A DNA stretch of 64,000 bases from G963691885 sp963691885 (GCA_963691885.1 OY829843.1:3162001-3226000), one strand, 5' to 3'. Shown: positions 36,999-46,787, counted from the stretch's first letter. The notes: generated from the sequence alone by a model not told the origin. A program made the numbers and translations.

Positions 36999-37014
36999 AC
37001 GTTTACGTAAACGT
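36999..37014. promoter_or_regulatory. LiuR operator (perfect 16-bp palindrome)
   Basis: ACGTTTACGTAAACGT is identical on both strands. It is embedded in TTGACGTTTACGTAAACG, which fits the known LiuR site of proteobacteria (TTTACGTAAACG-type). It lies 53 bp before the LiuR gene, so autoregulation and control of the whole liu operon are expected. Confidence 0.85.
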
Positions 37015-37066
37015 AAATATCATGGCCAAACATCGGTAAACCTAGGGACAGCTTCCAGGCCAGGAT

Positions 37067-37465
37067 ATGGAAACCTACAGCATTCGGGATCTTGCAGACG
37101 CGTTTGGTGTGACGACCAGGACGATCCGCTTTTATGAGGATGAGGGCCTGTTGCACCCGACACGGGAGGGGACGACCCGCCTGTACAGCCGTCGCAGCCG
37201 TACGCGGTTAAAGCTGATCCTCAGGGGCAAGCGATTGGGTTTTACTCTGGCCGAAATCCGCGAAATTGTAGACATGTATGACGCCGATCCGGGTGAGGCG
37301 GGCCAGTTGCGCCTTTTCCTGACCCGGATTGAGGAACGCCGGGCGGAGTTGGAACTGAAGCGTCGGGACCTGGAAGAGACACTGGCAGAACTGGATCAAT
37401 TGCGCCGGACCAGTCAGGAACGTCTTGCCGAGCTTCAGGAAAACGAGAGTCCTGAAAATGTCTGA
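37067..37465 (+). CDS. liuR: MerR-family regulator of leucine/isovalerate catabolism
   Basis: 132 aa. METYSIRDLADAFGVTTRTI gives the MerR helix-turn-helix, followed by a winged segment (IRFYEDEGLLHP) and a coiled coil (about 85-125) rich in Glu/Arg. No metal-binding Cys, as expected for LiuR, which responds to branched-chain acyl-CoA intermediates. First gene of the liu operon, with the palindromic operator just upstream; its stop overlaps the next gene by 8 bp. Confidence 0.93.
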   Translation: METYSIRDLADAFGVTTRTIRFYEDEGLLHPTREGTTRLYSRRSRTRLKLILRGKRLGFTLAEIREIVDMYDADPGEAGQLRLFLTRIEERRAELELKRRDLEETLAELDQLRRTSQERLAELQENESPENV

Positions 37466-37964
37466 CGCAACGACAGTTGAACAGGTGTTTGAAGCGCCAG
37501 ATCCAAATTTTGAGGACCGCATCCGGGACAGTTTCGCTCGCCAGCCGTTTATGGCCCATTGTTTTGTTGAGATGGTTGAGGTCGGGCCGGGATATGTGTC
37601 GCTCGAGGTGCCGGTGCGGCCAGAGCTTACCCAGCAGCATGGCTTTATCCATGGTGGCCTGATCGGAACATTGGCGGATAACGGCTGCGGCTACGCGGCA
37701 TTCACACTGATGAAGGCGGAAGACTCTGTTCTAACCGTTGAATACAAGATAAACATCTTAGCACCGGGTCGCGGCGACCGTCTGATTTGCCGGGCGCGTG
37801 TAGTAAAGCCGGGACGTCGCCTGATGATCTGTCAGGCAGATGTCTTCGCTATATCAGCACTTGGCGAAAAGCAAACCGAGGTCCATTGTGCGACAGCACT
37901 GGGTACATTGATGGTGCTTGCTGACACCCCGGACCATCCACAACCCAATCATTCAAAGGGATAG
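37458..37964 (+). CDS. PaaI-family hotdog thioesterase
   Basis: About 168 aa from ATG 37458, which overlaps the end of liuR; an upstream in-frame start at 37425 is less likely. Hotdog fold with QQHGFIHGGLIGTLADNGCG, the PaaI-type catalytic loop. It hydrolyses acyl-CoA thioesters. Its place between regulator and isovaleryl-CoA dehydrogenase suggests it relieves acyl-CoA build-up, or provides free acids, during leucine breakdown. Confidence 0.88.
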   Translation: MSDATTVEQVFEAPDPNFEDRIRDSFARQPFMAHCFVEMVEVGPGYVSLEVPVRPELTQQHGFIHGGLIGTLADNGCGYAAFTLMKAEDSVLTVEYKINILAPGRGDRLICRARVVKPGRRLMICQADVFAISALGEKQTEVHCATALGTLMVLADTPDHPQPNHSKG

Positions 37965-37967
37965 AAA

Positions 37968-39140
37968 ATGATCGCGAATGATTTCCCCAGTTTGAACTTC
38001 AATCTCGGTGAAACAGCCGACATGATCCGCGATGCGGTGCGCAGTTTTGCGGCGGATGAAATCGCACCGCGGGCCGCAGACATTGATCGCGACGATCAGT
38101 TTCCGATGGACCTTTGGGAAAAAATGGGCGCGATCGGTGTGCTTGGTGTAACCGTCGAAGAAGAATATGGCGGGGCGGGAATGGGTTATCTCGAACACGT
38201 GGTCGCGATGGAAGAGATCAGTCGGGCCAGCGCCTCTGTCGGGTTGAGTTACGGGGCTCATTCCAACCTTTGTGTGAACCAGATCAGACGCAATGGGACA
38301 GAGGAACAGAAACACCGGTATCTGCCCAAACTGATCAGTGGGGAACATGTGGGTGCCCTGGCAATGTCGGAACCCGGTGCGGGATCTGATGTTGTCAGCA
38401 TGCGCTTGCGGGCGGACAAAAAGGGCGATCGCTATGTCCTGAACGGCAGCAAGTTCTGGATCACCAACGGACCCGACGCAGATACCATGGTAATCTATGC
38501 CAAGACGGATCCTGACGCCGGTTCAAAAGGCATTACGGCCTTTCTGGTGGAGAAGGACTTCCCGGGTTTCTCGGTCGCCCAGAAACTCGACAAGATGGGG
38601 ATGCGTGGCAGTCACACGGGCGAGCTGGTGTTTGAAGATTGCGAAGTGCCGGAAGAAAACGTGCTGGGTGGCGTCGGGCGCGGCGTGAATGTTCTGATGT
38701 CCGGGCTGGATTATGAGCGTGCGGTGCTGGCGGCAGGTCCGACCGGCATGATGCAGGCCTGCATGGATGTGGTGGTGCCCTATCTTCATGAGCGCACCCA
38801 GTTTGGAAAGCCGATCGGAACTTTCCAGCTGATGCAGGGAAAACTGGCCGACATGTATACGACGATGAATGCCTGTAAGTCATATGTCTACATGGTGGCA
38901 CAGGCCTGCGATCGCGGTGAAACAACCCGCAAGGATGCCGCCGGTGTCATTCTTTATGCGGCGGAAAAGGCGACCTGGATGGCGCTGGAGGCGATCCAGT
39001 GCCTGGGTGGCAACGGCTATATCAACGACTATCCGGCGGGCCGACTGCTGCGGGATGCAAAGCTTTATGAAATCGGGGCAGGCACATCAGAAATTCGCCG
39101 GATGCTGATTGGTCGTGAGCTGTTTGCCGAAACGGCCTGA
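37968..39140 (+). CDS. liuA: Isovaleryl-CoA dehydrogenase
   Basis: 390 aa acyl-CoA dehydrogenase. FAD/substrate motifs LAMSEPGAGSDVVSMRL and KFWITNGPDADT, C-terminal LGGNGYINDYPAGRLLRDAK and YEIGAGTSEIRRMLIGREL. This form, with the operon context, fits IVD, where the catalytic Glu lies in the helix G position rather than the usual C-terminal one. It converts isovaleryl-CoA to 3-methylcrotonyl-CoA, the substrate of the carboxylase encoded downstream. Confidence 0.94.
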   Translation: MIANDFPSLNFNLGETADMIRDAVRSFAADEIAPRAADIDRDDQFPMDLWEKMGAIGVLGVTVEEEYGGAGMGYLEHVVAMEEISRASASVGLSYGAHSNLCVNQIRRNGTEEQKHRYLPKLISGEHVGALAMSEPGAGSDVVSMRLRADKKGDRYVLNGSKFWITNGPDADTMVIYAKTDPDAGSKGITAFLVEKDFPGFSVAQKLDKMGMRGSHTGELVFEDCEVPEENVLGGVGRGVNVLMSGLDYERAVLAAGPTGMMQACMDVVVPYLHERTQFGKPIGTFQLMQGKLADMYTTMNACKSYVYMVAQACDRGETTRKDAAGVILYAAEKATWMALEAIQCLGGNGYINDYPAGRLLRDAKLYEIGAGTSEIRRMLIGRELFAETA

Positions 39141-39173
39141 TTACTGGACTTGGATAGAAAGGTTTGAACAACG

Positions 39174-39767
39174 ATGGGTGAATTACAGCTGGTACCGGCC
39201 CGGGGCGGCAACGCGGTTCGTGTGAATAAGGGACAGGCTATTCGCATGATAAACACCCATGGGCATCAGGTTGTCGATACCTGGATTTTCAACGCAGAAA
39301 ATCTGGATGAATACATGTCGATGGAACATCTGCGCCAAAAACTGAGCAGCATATTTCCCAAACTTGGGGAACCTTTGTTTTCCAACTTGCGCAACCCGAT
39401 GATGATCTTTGAAGAAGATACCTCGCCGGGTATCCACGATACCTTGATGGCCGCCTGTGACATCATCCGGTATCGGCAGTTGGGGGTCGAGGACTATCAC
39501 GAGAATTGCCATGACAATCTGCATGCGGCGATGGCCGCTCTGGGTTTGAAGATTCCACGTACACCGGCCCCTTTGAACATGTGGATGAATATACCGGTTG
39601 GTGCTGACAATGAGTGCGGTTGGCTGCCCCCTGTCTCGAAACCCGGTGATTATGTAACTCTGCGGGCCGAGATGGACTGCATCGTCGCAATGTCGGCCTG
39701 CCCGCAGGATATGGTGCCGGTGAATGCCGGCAATCCGGTTGAAACCCATTTTGAAATCATTGACTGA
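39174..39767 (+). CDS. DUF1989 (urea carboxylase-associated-like) protein
   Basis: 197 aa cupin-like protein of the DUF1989/YcgI group: GNAVRVNKGQAIRMINTHGH, HLRQKLSSIFPKLGEPLFSN, then CHDNLHAAMAALGL and the NIPVGADNECGWLPP metal-site region. Homologues elsewhere travel with urea carboxylase/guanidine genes, where they have been linked to carboxyguanidine chemistry. In a leucine operon that role makes little sense, so a different substrate is likely. Good family match, function open. Confidence 0.88.
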   Translation: MGELQLVPARGGNAVRVNKGQAIRMINTHGHQVVDTWIFNAENLDEYMSMEHLRQKLSSIFPKLGEPLFSNLRNPMMIFEEDTSPGIHDTLMAACDIIRYRQLGVEDYHENCHDNLHAAMAALGLKIPRTPAPLNMWMNIPVGADNECGWLPPVSKPGDYVTLRAEMDCIVAMSACPQDMVPVNAGNPVETHFEIID

Positions 39768-39780
39768 GGAAACTGAAATC

Positions 39781-40455
39781 ATGTCCACAATTTTGATCAC
39801 TGGTGGTACGCGCGGCATCGGACGCGAGCTGGCCAATCAATACAAGAATGACGGCTGGACAGTACTGGTAACGGGTCGCAATCCAGATGGTGCTGATGTC
39901 AACGCGGATCGTGTGCTGGCCCTTGATGTCGCCAGCCAGTCGAGTATCGATGCATTGAAAGCCGAATTGGGTGACATGCCGATTGATCTGTTGTGGAACA
40001 ATGCCGGTGTCTATCTCGACAAAGGACTGTCGCTTTCTGAAATGACCTTCGAGAACTGGGGTGAGACCTTTTTGATCAACTCGGTTGCGCCGATGCTGAT
40101 CGCCTCTGCATTTGCGTCCAACGTTGCGGCATCCGAGCATCGCAAAATGGCCTTCACCACCTCGCGGATGGGGTCCATTGATGAGTTGGGTGAAGCAGCC
40201 GACAACGCCTATGCCTATCGCTCGTCCAAGACGGCGCTGAACATGGCGGTCTCCATCTTTACCAATCGGGTGCGTCCTCAGGGCATCAGGACCGCAATGC
40301 TGCATCCGGGATGGGTCCGAACTGATATGGGTGGTCCAACGGCTGCGATTGATGTGCTGGAAAGTGCAACCGGCATGAAGGCGGTTATGGATGGGTTGGA
40401 TGACGCTACCTCCGGCACCTTCTTTAATTATGACGGTGGTACGTTCAACTGGTGA
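39781..40455 (+). CDS. Short-chain dehydrogenase/reductase
   Basis: 224 aa from ATG 39781 with a GAGGAA site. Rossmann TGGTRGIGREL, NNAG motif (LLWNNAGVYLD) and catalytic YxxxK in AYRSSKTALN. The lack of a lid insertion makes it a small 'classical' SDR. It oxidises or reduces a hydroxy/keto acid or alcohol; the substrate is not apparent. It lies between DUF1989 and a second acyl-CoA dehydrogenase in the liu operon. Confidence 0.9.
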   Translation: MSTILITGGTRGIGRELANQYKNDGWTVLVTGRNPDGADVNADRVLALDVASQSSIDALKAELGDMPIDLLWNNAGVYLDKGLSLSEMTFENWGETFLINSVAPMLIASAFASNVAASEHRKMAFTTSRMGSIDELGEAADNAYAYRSSKTALNMAVSIFTNRVRPQGIRTAMLHPGWVRTDMGGPTAAIDVLESATGMKAVMDGLDDATSGTFFNYDGGTFNW

Positions 40456-40494
40456 GGCGGTAGAAAAAGCAACGCCTGCCCCTGGGAGGGAACC

Positions 40495-41628
40495 ATGCTT
40501 CTGAATGAAGAACAGGAAATGATCGTCGCGATGGCAAGGGATTTTGCAGCCAATGAGCTGCGCCCGAACAGTGCCACGTGGGACAGGGAAAGTGCGTTCC
40601 CGAAAGATGCTGTTCGTCAAATGGGTGAATTGGGCCTGATGGGCATGTTGGCCCCGGTGGAATATGACGGCGCAGGGTCCGACAATGTTTCCTACGCCGC
40701 TGCGCTGGAGCAGATTGCCTGGGGCGATGGGTCCTGTTCGACGATCATGTCGGTGCATAATTCCGTCGGGTATATGCCGATCCTGAAATACGGGACCGAT
40801 GCGCAAAAGGATCGCTTCGTCCGCCCTCTTGCGCGGGGGGAAATGCTGGGCGCTTTCTGTCTGACGGAACCTCACGCCGGGTCGGATGCGTCGGCCCTCA
40901 AAACCACGGCGCGTAAATCCGGCAATAAATGGGTCCTGAAAGGCACCAAGCAATACATCACATCCGGCAGTCAGGCTGACACCGCAATCGTTTTTGCCGT
41001 GACGGATCCGGATGCTGGTAAAAAGGGGATATCAGCATTCGTCGTTCCGACGGATTTGCCGGGCTATACAGTTGCGTCGGTCGAGAAGAAGCTGGGTCAG
41101 AAAGCGTCCGACACCTGCCAGATCATCTTTGAGGAAATGGAACTCACCCCTGATCTTCTGCTTGGGGAAGAAGGGCAGGGATATCGGATCGCGCTCAGCA
41201 ATCTCGAAGGGGGGCGCATCGGGATCGCGGCCCAGGCTGTTGGCATGGCACAGGCGGCGGTCGACCACGCAATTGGATTCGCAAAGGATCGCACCTCCAT
41301 GGGACAGCCGATCATGGATCATCAGGCTGTTGGCTTTCGGTTGGCGGATGCGGCGACCAGGGTTCATGTGGCCCGACAAGGCGTAATGCATGCTGCGGCC
41401 CTTCGGGACAGCGGGGCACCCTGCCTTAAAGAGGCCAGTATGGCAAAACTGTTTGCCAGCGAGATGGCGGAGCAGGTGTGCTCGGATGCGTTGCAAACTT
41501 TCGGTGGCGCCGGATATCTCAGTGACTATCCCGTTGAACAGATCTGCCGTGATGTCCGTGTGACCAAAATCTATGAGGGAACGAGTGACATCCAGAAACT
41601 CGTGATTGCCCGCGCCCTTGCAGCCTAG
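40495..41628 (+). CDS. Acyl-CoA dehydrogenase (short/branched-chain type)
   Basis: 377 aa. FCLTEPHAGSDASALKTTA and the KKLGQKASDTCQI segment give the flavin site. The catalytic Glu is in IYEGTSDIQKLVIAR at the C-terminus, the usual short-chain position, unlike the isovaleryl-CoA dehydrogenase upstream. The substrate is probably isobutyryl-, 2-methylbutyryl- or another short acyl-CoA, which would let the operon serve more than leucine. Confidence 0.92.
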   Translation: MLLNEEQEMIVAMARDFAANELRPNSATWDRESAFPKDAVRQMGELGLMGMLAPVEYDGAGSDNVSYAAALEQIAWGDGSCSTIMSVHNSVGYMPILKYGTDAQKDRFVRPLARGEMLGAFCLTEPHAGSDASALKTTARKSGNKWVLKGTKQYITSGSQADTAIVFAVTDPDAGKKGISAFVVPTDLPGYTVASVEKKLGQKASDTCQIIFEEMELTPDLLLGEEGQGYRIALSNLEGGRIGIAAQAVGMAQAAVDHAIGFAKDRTSMGQPIMDHQAVGFRLADAATRVHVARQGVMHAAALRDSGAPCLKEASMAKLFASEMAEQVCSDALQTFGGAGYLSDYPVEQICRDVRVTKIYEGTSDIQKLVIARALAA

Positions 41629-41687
41629 AAAAGCTGATTGGCACAGAAAGGCCCCGTCTGTTCGGGCGATCAACCAAGAGGATAAAA

Positions 41688-42293
41688 ATGACAAAAAAAC
41701 CGATTGAGTTCTATTTTGAATACTCGTCTCCCTATGGGTATCTGGCCTCTGAGCTGATTGAGGATTTCGCACGGGATCATGATGTTGAAATCGTCTGGAA
41801 GCCTTTCTTGATGGGGGCGGTTTTCAAACGTGCCGGGACACAGCCTCTGTTGTCAGTCCCCTTGAAAGGTGAATACGCGAAACGCGATGTCCTGCGTGCT
41901 GCACGCCTACATAACATCCCGTTCAAGATGCCGCCGGGTTTTCCTTTGATGCCGATTTCCGCATGCCGGGCAACCTTCTGGGCTGAAGAGCACCAACCCG
42001 AAAAACGGGTTGAGTTGATCCATGCCCTGTATCGTGAGGCCTTTGCGAAGGGTGGCGATTTCGGGAAACCACAAATGGTGGCGGATATCGCGGCGGGTAT
42101 CGGAATGGATGGCGATGCCGTTCTGGCAGGGATGAAGGAAGACACGATCAAGACACGTCTTCGGGAAGAGGTCGATGCGGCACTGGATCGGGGCGTGTTT
42201 GGGTCACCTTACTTCGTTTACGGTGATGAGCCGTTCTGGGGCATGGATCACATGGATCAGCTTAGTCAATGGATCAAAACTGGTGGATGGTAG
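41688..42293 (+). CDS. 2-Hydroxychromene-2-carboxylate isomerase-like DsbA-fold protein
   Basis: 201 aa kappa-class GST/DsbA fold. The N-terminal motif is FYFEYSSPYGYLAS, where Ser replaces the CxxC Cys and binds glutathione; GVFGSPYFVYGDEPFWGMD near the C-terminus is conserved. In naphthalene degradation such enzymes isomerise a chromene; in liu operons their role is unknown, perhaps glutathione-dependent removal of a reactive enoyl intermediate. Confidence 0.88.
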   Translation: MTKKPIEFYFEYSSPYGYLASELIEDFARDHDVEIVWKPFLMGAVFKRAGTQPLLSVPLKGEYAKRDVLRAARLHNIPFKMPPGFPLMPISACRATFWAEEHQPEKRVELIHALYREAFAKGGDFGKPQMVADIAAGIGMDGDAVLAGMKEDTIKTRLREEVDAALDRGVFGSPYFVYGDEPFWGMDHMDQLSQWIKTGGW

Positions 42294-42302
42294 GGCGTAG
42301 CG

Positions 42303-43910
42303 GTGACAATACTGAAATCTGGTTTTAATGCTAGAAGTGAAGACGCGCGAGAGAACGCGAAAGCGTATTCAGCTTTGCTCGATGATCTAGCAGCCCGAAT
42401 TGCCGAAGTAAAACTTGGTGGTGGCGAGATTGCCCGCGAACGGCATGTTGGTCGTGGAAAATTGCTGCCTCGCGATAGGGTCCGCACGCTGCTGGACCCC
42501 GGTTCTCCATTCTTGGAATTTTCCCAGCTCGCCGCGCAGGATGTTTATGATGACTTTGTGCCCTCTGCAGGGATCATTACGGGCATTGGGCAGGTACGTG
42601 GGCGCGAATGTGTTGTGATTGCCAATGATGCAACGGTAAAAGGCGGCACATATTACCCGTTGACGGTAAAAAAACATCTAAGGGCGCAGGAAATCGCAGA
42701 GCAAAACAATCTCCCCTGCATCTATCTGGTGGATTCGGGCGGGGCGAACTTGCCTAATCAGGATGAGGTCTTTCCCGACCGGGATCACTTTGGGCGTATC
42801 TTCTTTAATCAGGCAAATATGTCCGCCAAGGCGATTCCACAGATCGCCGCAGTGATGGGGTCTTGCACGGCGGGTGGGGCCTATGTCCCGGCCATGTCTG
42901 ATGAAAGCATTATTGTTCGCAATCAGGGAACGATCTTTCTGGCGGGGCCACCCCTTGTGAAGGCGGCGACAGGTGAAGTCGTCAGCGCTGAGGATCTGGG
43001 CGGCGCCGACACGCATTCACGGATTTCTGGCGTCACCGATCATATGGCTGACAGTGATGCCCATGCGCTTTCCATTGCAAGGAACATTGTTGGCAACCTC
43101 AATCGCCGCAAACCTGACGGGCCAGTGACGAGGCCGGTCCAGGCACCGGTTCTGGACTCGGAAGACCTGCTGGGCATTGTCCCGCGTGATGCAAGAAAAC
43201 CCTATGATGTCCGCGAGGTTATTGGACGAATTGTCGATGGTTCGGAATTCGACGAATTCAAGCAGCTTTACGGGACCAGTCTCGTCTGCGGCTTTGCCCA
43301 TATCTGGGGTTACCCGGTTGGAATTATCGCGAATAACGGCATCTTGTTTTCTGAGTCGTCACTGAAAGGCGCGCATTTCGTTGAACTGTGTTCCCAGCGA
43401 AAGATCCCATTGGTCTTCCTGCAGAATATTACCGGTTTCATGGTTGGCCAGAAATATGAGGCCGGCGGTATTGCCAAGGATGGGGCGAAATTGGTGACAG
43501 CCGTTGCGACGACAAAGGTGCCTAAATTCACTGTCATCATTGGTGGATCTTTCGGCGCTGGAAATTATGGGATGTGCGGTCGTGCCTTCGCGCCGAGAAT
43601 GATGTTCATGTGGCCGAATGCACGTATCTCTGTGATGGGCGGGGAACAGGCTGCCAATGTTCTGGCGACCGTTCGCGAAGACGGTCTGGCCAGAAAGGGG
43701 CAGAGCTGGAGCGAGGAGGAAAGAGAGGCCTTTATGGCCCCGGTCCGTGAACAATATGAAACAGGAGGTCATCCGTACTATGCGTCCGCCCGTTTGTGGG
43801 ATGATGGCGTTATCGATCCACGCGAAACGCGAAATGTTCTGGGCCTGTCGATTTCCGCCAGTTTGAACCAACCGATAGAAGACACGCAGTTTGGCGTGTT
43901 CCGTATGTAG
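42303..43910 (+). CDS. liuB: Methylcrotonoyl-CoA carboxylase, carboxyltransferase subunit
   Basis: 535 aa, GTG start. Crotonase-type carboxyltransferase with GTYYPLTVKKHLRAQEIAE, YLVDSGGANLPNQDEVFPD and the C-terminal IIGGSFGAGNYGMCGRAF. It transfers carboxyl from biotin to 3-methylcrotonyl-CoA, giving 3-methylglutaconyl-CoA, with the biotin subunit encoded 833 bp further on. Confidence 0.96.
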   Translation: MTILKSGFNARSEDARENAKAYSALLDDLAARIAEVKLGGGEIARERHVGRGKLLPRDRVRTLLDPGSPFLEFSQLAAQDVYDDFVPSAGIITGIGQVRGRECVVIANDATVKGGTYYPLTVKKHLRAQEIAEQNNLPCIYLVDSGGANLPNQDEVFPDRDHFGRIFFNQANMSAKAIPQIAAVMGSCTAGGAYVPAMSDESIIVRNQGTIFLAGPPLVKAATGEVVSAEDLGGADTHSRISGVTDHMADSDAHALSIARNIVGNLNRRKPDGPVTRPVQAPVLDSEDLLGIVPRDARKPYDVREVIGRIVDGSEFDEFKQLYGTSLVCGFAHIWGYPVGIIANNGILFSESSLKGAHFVELCSQRKIPLVFLQNITGFMVGQKYEAGGIAKDGAKLVTAVATTKVPKFTVIIGGSFGAGNYGMCGRAFAPRMMFMWPNARISVMGGEQAANVLATVREDGLARKGQSWSEEEREAFMAPVREQYETGGHPYYASARLWDDGVIDPRETRNVLGLSISASLNQPIEDTQFGVFRM

Positions 43911-43921
43911 AGGATTTATCC

Positions 43922-44734
43922 ATGTCAGAAGATCAGGCAGAGAGAAAGTACCGTGTTCGCAAGGCCGATTATGGCGGTGGTGCAGTTTCTGAAGTCATCC
44001 TCAGCAACCCGGCCAAACATAACGTTTTTGATGACGAACTTATCCGCGGCCTGACCGGGGCTTTCATGCTGTTGAGCGGAGACGCATCGACGCGCGTGGT
44101 GGTTCTGAGATCGGAGGGAAAGAGTTTTTCAGCCGGTGCCGATCTCAACTGGATGAAGCGGATGGCGGCCAATTCCAAGGAAGAGAACCTGTCCGATGCA
44201 GAGGCGCTGGCCAATCTGATGCAAGTGATGAACACCTGCTCCAAGCCCGTTATCGCCCTTATACAGGGGGCAACCTTCGGCGGTGGTGTTGGCCTGGCAT
44301 CTTGCTGCGACATTGTAGTGTCGGTTGATGCCGCGACATTTTCCCTTTCCGAAGTAAAACTGGGGATTATCCCGTCCGCCATTTCGCCCTATGTCGTCGC
44401 CGCAATCGGTGCACGGTCGGCACGGCGCTATTTCGTGACCGCGGAGCGCTTTGACGCGCAGGAGGCCCATCGGATCGGCCTCGTCCACGAACTGGTGAAG
44501 TCGGTTGAAGATCTGGAATCCATGGCTGAGAAGATCTGCACGTCGATTTTGGGTAACGGGCCGAATGCCGTCACCGAGGCGAAGGAGCTGGTTTTTGCCG
44601 TGGATCGTCCCTGGACCTGGGACGTTCTGAAGGACACCGCACAGCGGATCGCCCGTGTTCGTGCGACGGATGAAGGGAAGGAAGGCGTCGCCGCTTTCCT
44701 TGAAAAACGGAAACCAGCCTGGATTCAGGAATAG
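43922..44734 (+). CDS. liuC: Methylglutaconyl-CoA hydratase (enoyl-CoA hydratase family)
   Basis: 270 aa crotonase fold: SAGADLNWMKRMAANSKEEN, QGATFGGGVGLASCCDIVV and FSLSEVKLGIIPSAISPYV. The LNWMKR segment near the first oxyanion hole is typical of AUH/LiuC enzymes. It hydrates 3-methylglutaconyl-CoA to HMG-CoA. It sits between the two carboxylase subunit genes, the usual liuB-C-D order. Confidence 0.95.
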   Translation: MSEDQAERKYRVRKADYGGGAVSEVILSNPAKHNVFDDELIRGLTGAFMLLSGDASTRVVVLRSEGKSFSAGADLNWMKRMAANSKEENLSDAEALANLMQVMNTCSKPVIALIQGATFGGGVGLASCCDIVVSVDAATFSLSEVKLGIIPSAISPYVVAAIGARSARRYFVTAERFDAQEAHRIGLVHELVKSVEDLESMAEKICTSILGNGPNAVTEAKELVFAVDRPWTWDVLKDTAQRIARVRATDEGKEGVAAFLEKRKPAWIQE

Positions 44735-44742
44735 CCTGTCCG

Positions 44743-46758
44743 ATGTTCGACACGATACTGATTGCAAACCGTGGTGAGATTGCCTGCCGCGTCATACGAA
44801 CGGCACGGAAATTGGGTATCCGAACTGTTGCCGTGTTTTCAGAGGCCGACCGTCACGCGCAGCATGTCAAACTGGCCGATGAAGCCGTCCTGATCGGGGA
44901 AGCAGCGGCCAAGGACAGTTATCTTCGTGCCGATCGCATTATTGAAGCGGCGAAGAGCACCGGGGCAGAGGCGATCCATCCCGGTTATGGCTTTCTGTCT
45001 GAAAACGCTCATTTCGCCGATGCCTGCCAGTCCAATGACATTGTCTTCATCGGGCCACCCGGTGACGCGATCCGGTCGATGGGGTCAAAGTCGGGTGCCA
45101 AGGCAATCATGGGCAAGGCGGGTGTCCCGCTTGTTCCCGGTTATCACGGCGATGAACAGGACCCGGAACATTTGGCGGCGCAGGCAGACGCAGTCGGCTA
45201 TCCCGTCCTGATCAAGGCGTCGAGTGGTGGTGGCGGCAAGGGGATGCGCCTTGTTCATGAGCCAGCCGAGTTTGCCGCTGCATTACAATCCTGCAAGCGG
45301 GAAGCATTGAACAGTTTCGGTGATGACCACGTCCTGATTGAGCGGTTCGTGACCCGTCCGCGTCATATTGAAATTCAGGTCTTTGCCGACAGCCAAGGGA
45401 ATGCTGTTCATCTCTACGAACGGGATTGTTCCCTTCAGCGACGCCATCAAAAAGTGATTGAAGAAAGCCCTGCCCCTTTATTCCCGATCGAGATGCGGGA
45501 GGCGATGGGTAAAGCGGCGATCGCTGCGGCAAAGGCGATCGGCTATGTCGGTGCCGGAACAGTAGAGTTCATTGCCTCGTCTGATCCTGATGGGTCACCG
45601 GGCGATTTCTTCTTTATGGAAATGAACACGCGCCTGCAGGTGGAACATCCGGTCACAGAAATGGTGACGGGTCAGGATCTGGTTGAATGGCAGTTAAGGG
45701 TCGCCTCGGGTCAGCCGCTTCCCATGGGGCAGGCGGACATCCCTTTGAAGGGACACGCGTTTGAGGCGCGGCTTTATGCCGAGGAACCAGCCAACGGTTT
45801 TCTGCCATCAACGGGGCAATTGCTGCGGTATCGAACTCCGACACCGTCCGAGGCTGTCCGGATCGATTCCGGGATTATCGAAGGGGATGAGGTCACGGTT
45901 CATTACGACCCGATGATCGCAAAACTGATCGTGCATGGACCTACGCGGGCGCTTGCCCTGACCCAATTGAGACGGGTTCTGGAACAGACGGAATTGGCTG
46001 GATTGGCCAGCAATCGGGACTTTCTTCATGCGCTTTGCCGCGACCCGGATTTTGCTGCCGGCATAGTGGATACCGGCCTGATTGAGCGTCGGGGGGAAGA
46101 CCTGCTCGCTCCAGATGGGCCCGTGGATGCGACCATTATCCTTCTGGCCGCCATTGCCGAACTGCAGGGTTGGGAGGCGGCTCGGCACGAACAGGCGGCG
46201 GCCTCTGGTGATGCATCCTCTCCCTGGTTTGCATTGCAAGGCTGGCGGTTGAACGATCGATCCTACAGCATGGTGGGCTTTCGGGCAGAGGGTGAAGACA
46301 TAACCATCCGTTGTCAGTATACAGATTTCGGTTATGACCTCACGTTGCGGGATCAGTTGTATCAAGTCCGGTCAGTTGATGTTGAAGATGGTCGGGTCCG
46401 CGCGGAGGTGGACGGAAGACGGGCGCAGGGCGTGGTGGTCTCGGATGGTGGCAAGCGATCTGTTATTACGCCGACCAGAACGCTCGTCATTGATCATGTT
46501 GATCTTCTGGCAGGGTCAGAGGCCAGCGAGGATCAATCGGGCCGAACTCTCTCCCCGATGCCGGGCAAAGTAACCCAGGTATTTGTTAAGGCGGGACAGC
46601 AGGTGGAAAAGGGGGCGAGCCTGCTTGTTCTCGAGGCTATGAAGATGGAACATACCATCACGGCCCCGATGGATGGTGTTGTGTCGGAAGTCTTCTTTAA
46701 TAAAGGGGATCAAGTTGATGAAGGCGTCGATCTGATCGCCATTGAAGACGCCGACTAA
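44743..46758 (+). CDS. liuD: Methylcrotonoyl-CoA carboxylase, biotin-containing subunit
   Basis: 671 aa. Biotin carboxylase domain (about 1-445) with IANRGEIACRVIRTARKLG, ATP-grasp KASSGGGGKGMRLV and FMEMNTRLQVEHPVTE; a BT linker; then a biotinyl domain ending LVLEAMKMEHTITAP, where the Lys carries biotin. The start is 9 bp after liuC. It carboxylates biotin with ATP for the LiuB subunit. Confidence 0.96.
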   Translation: MFDTILIANRGEIACRVIRTARKLGIRTVAVFSEADRHAQHVKLADEAVLIGEAAAKDSYLRADRIIEAAKSTGAEAIHPGYGFLSENAHFADACQSNDIVFIGPPGDAIRSMGSKSGAKAIMGKAGVPLVPGYHGDEQDPEHLAAQADAVGYPVLIKASSGGGGKGMRLVHEPAEFAAALQSCKREALNSFGDDHVLIERFVTRPRHIEIQVFADSQGNAVHLYERDCSLQRRHQKVIEESPAPLFPIEMREAMGKAAIAAAKAIGYVGAGTVEFIASSDPDGSPGDFFFMEMNTRLQVEHPVTEMVTGQDLVEWQLRVASGQPLPMGQADIPLKGHAFEARLYAEEPANGFLPSTGQLLRYRTPTPSEAVRIDSGIIEGDEVTVHYDPMIAKLIVHGPTRALALTQLRRVLEQTELAGLASNRDFLHALCRDPDFAAGIVDTGLIERRGEDLLAPDGPVDATIILLAAIAELQGWEAARHEQAAASGDASSPWFALQGWRLNDRSYSMVGFRAEGEDITIRCQYTDFGYDLTLRDQLYQVRSVDVEDGRVRAEVDGRRAQGVVVSDGGKRSVITPTRTLVIDHVDLLAGSEASEDQSGRTLSPMPGKVTQVFVKAGQQVEKGASLLVLEAMKMEHTITAPMDGVVSEVFFNKGDQVDEGVDLIAIEDAD

Positions 46759-46787
46759 GATAGAGATGTTTGAGGAGCGGTTTTGGA

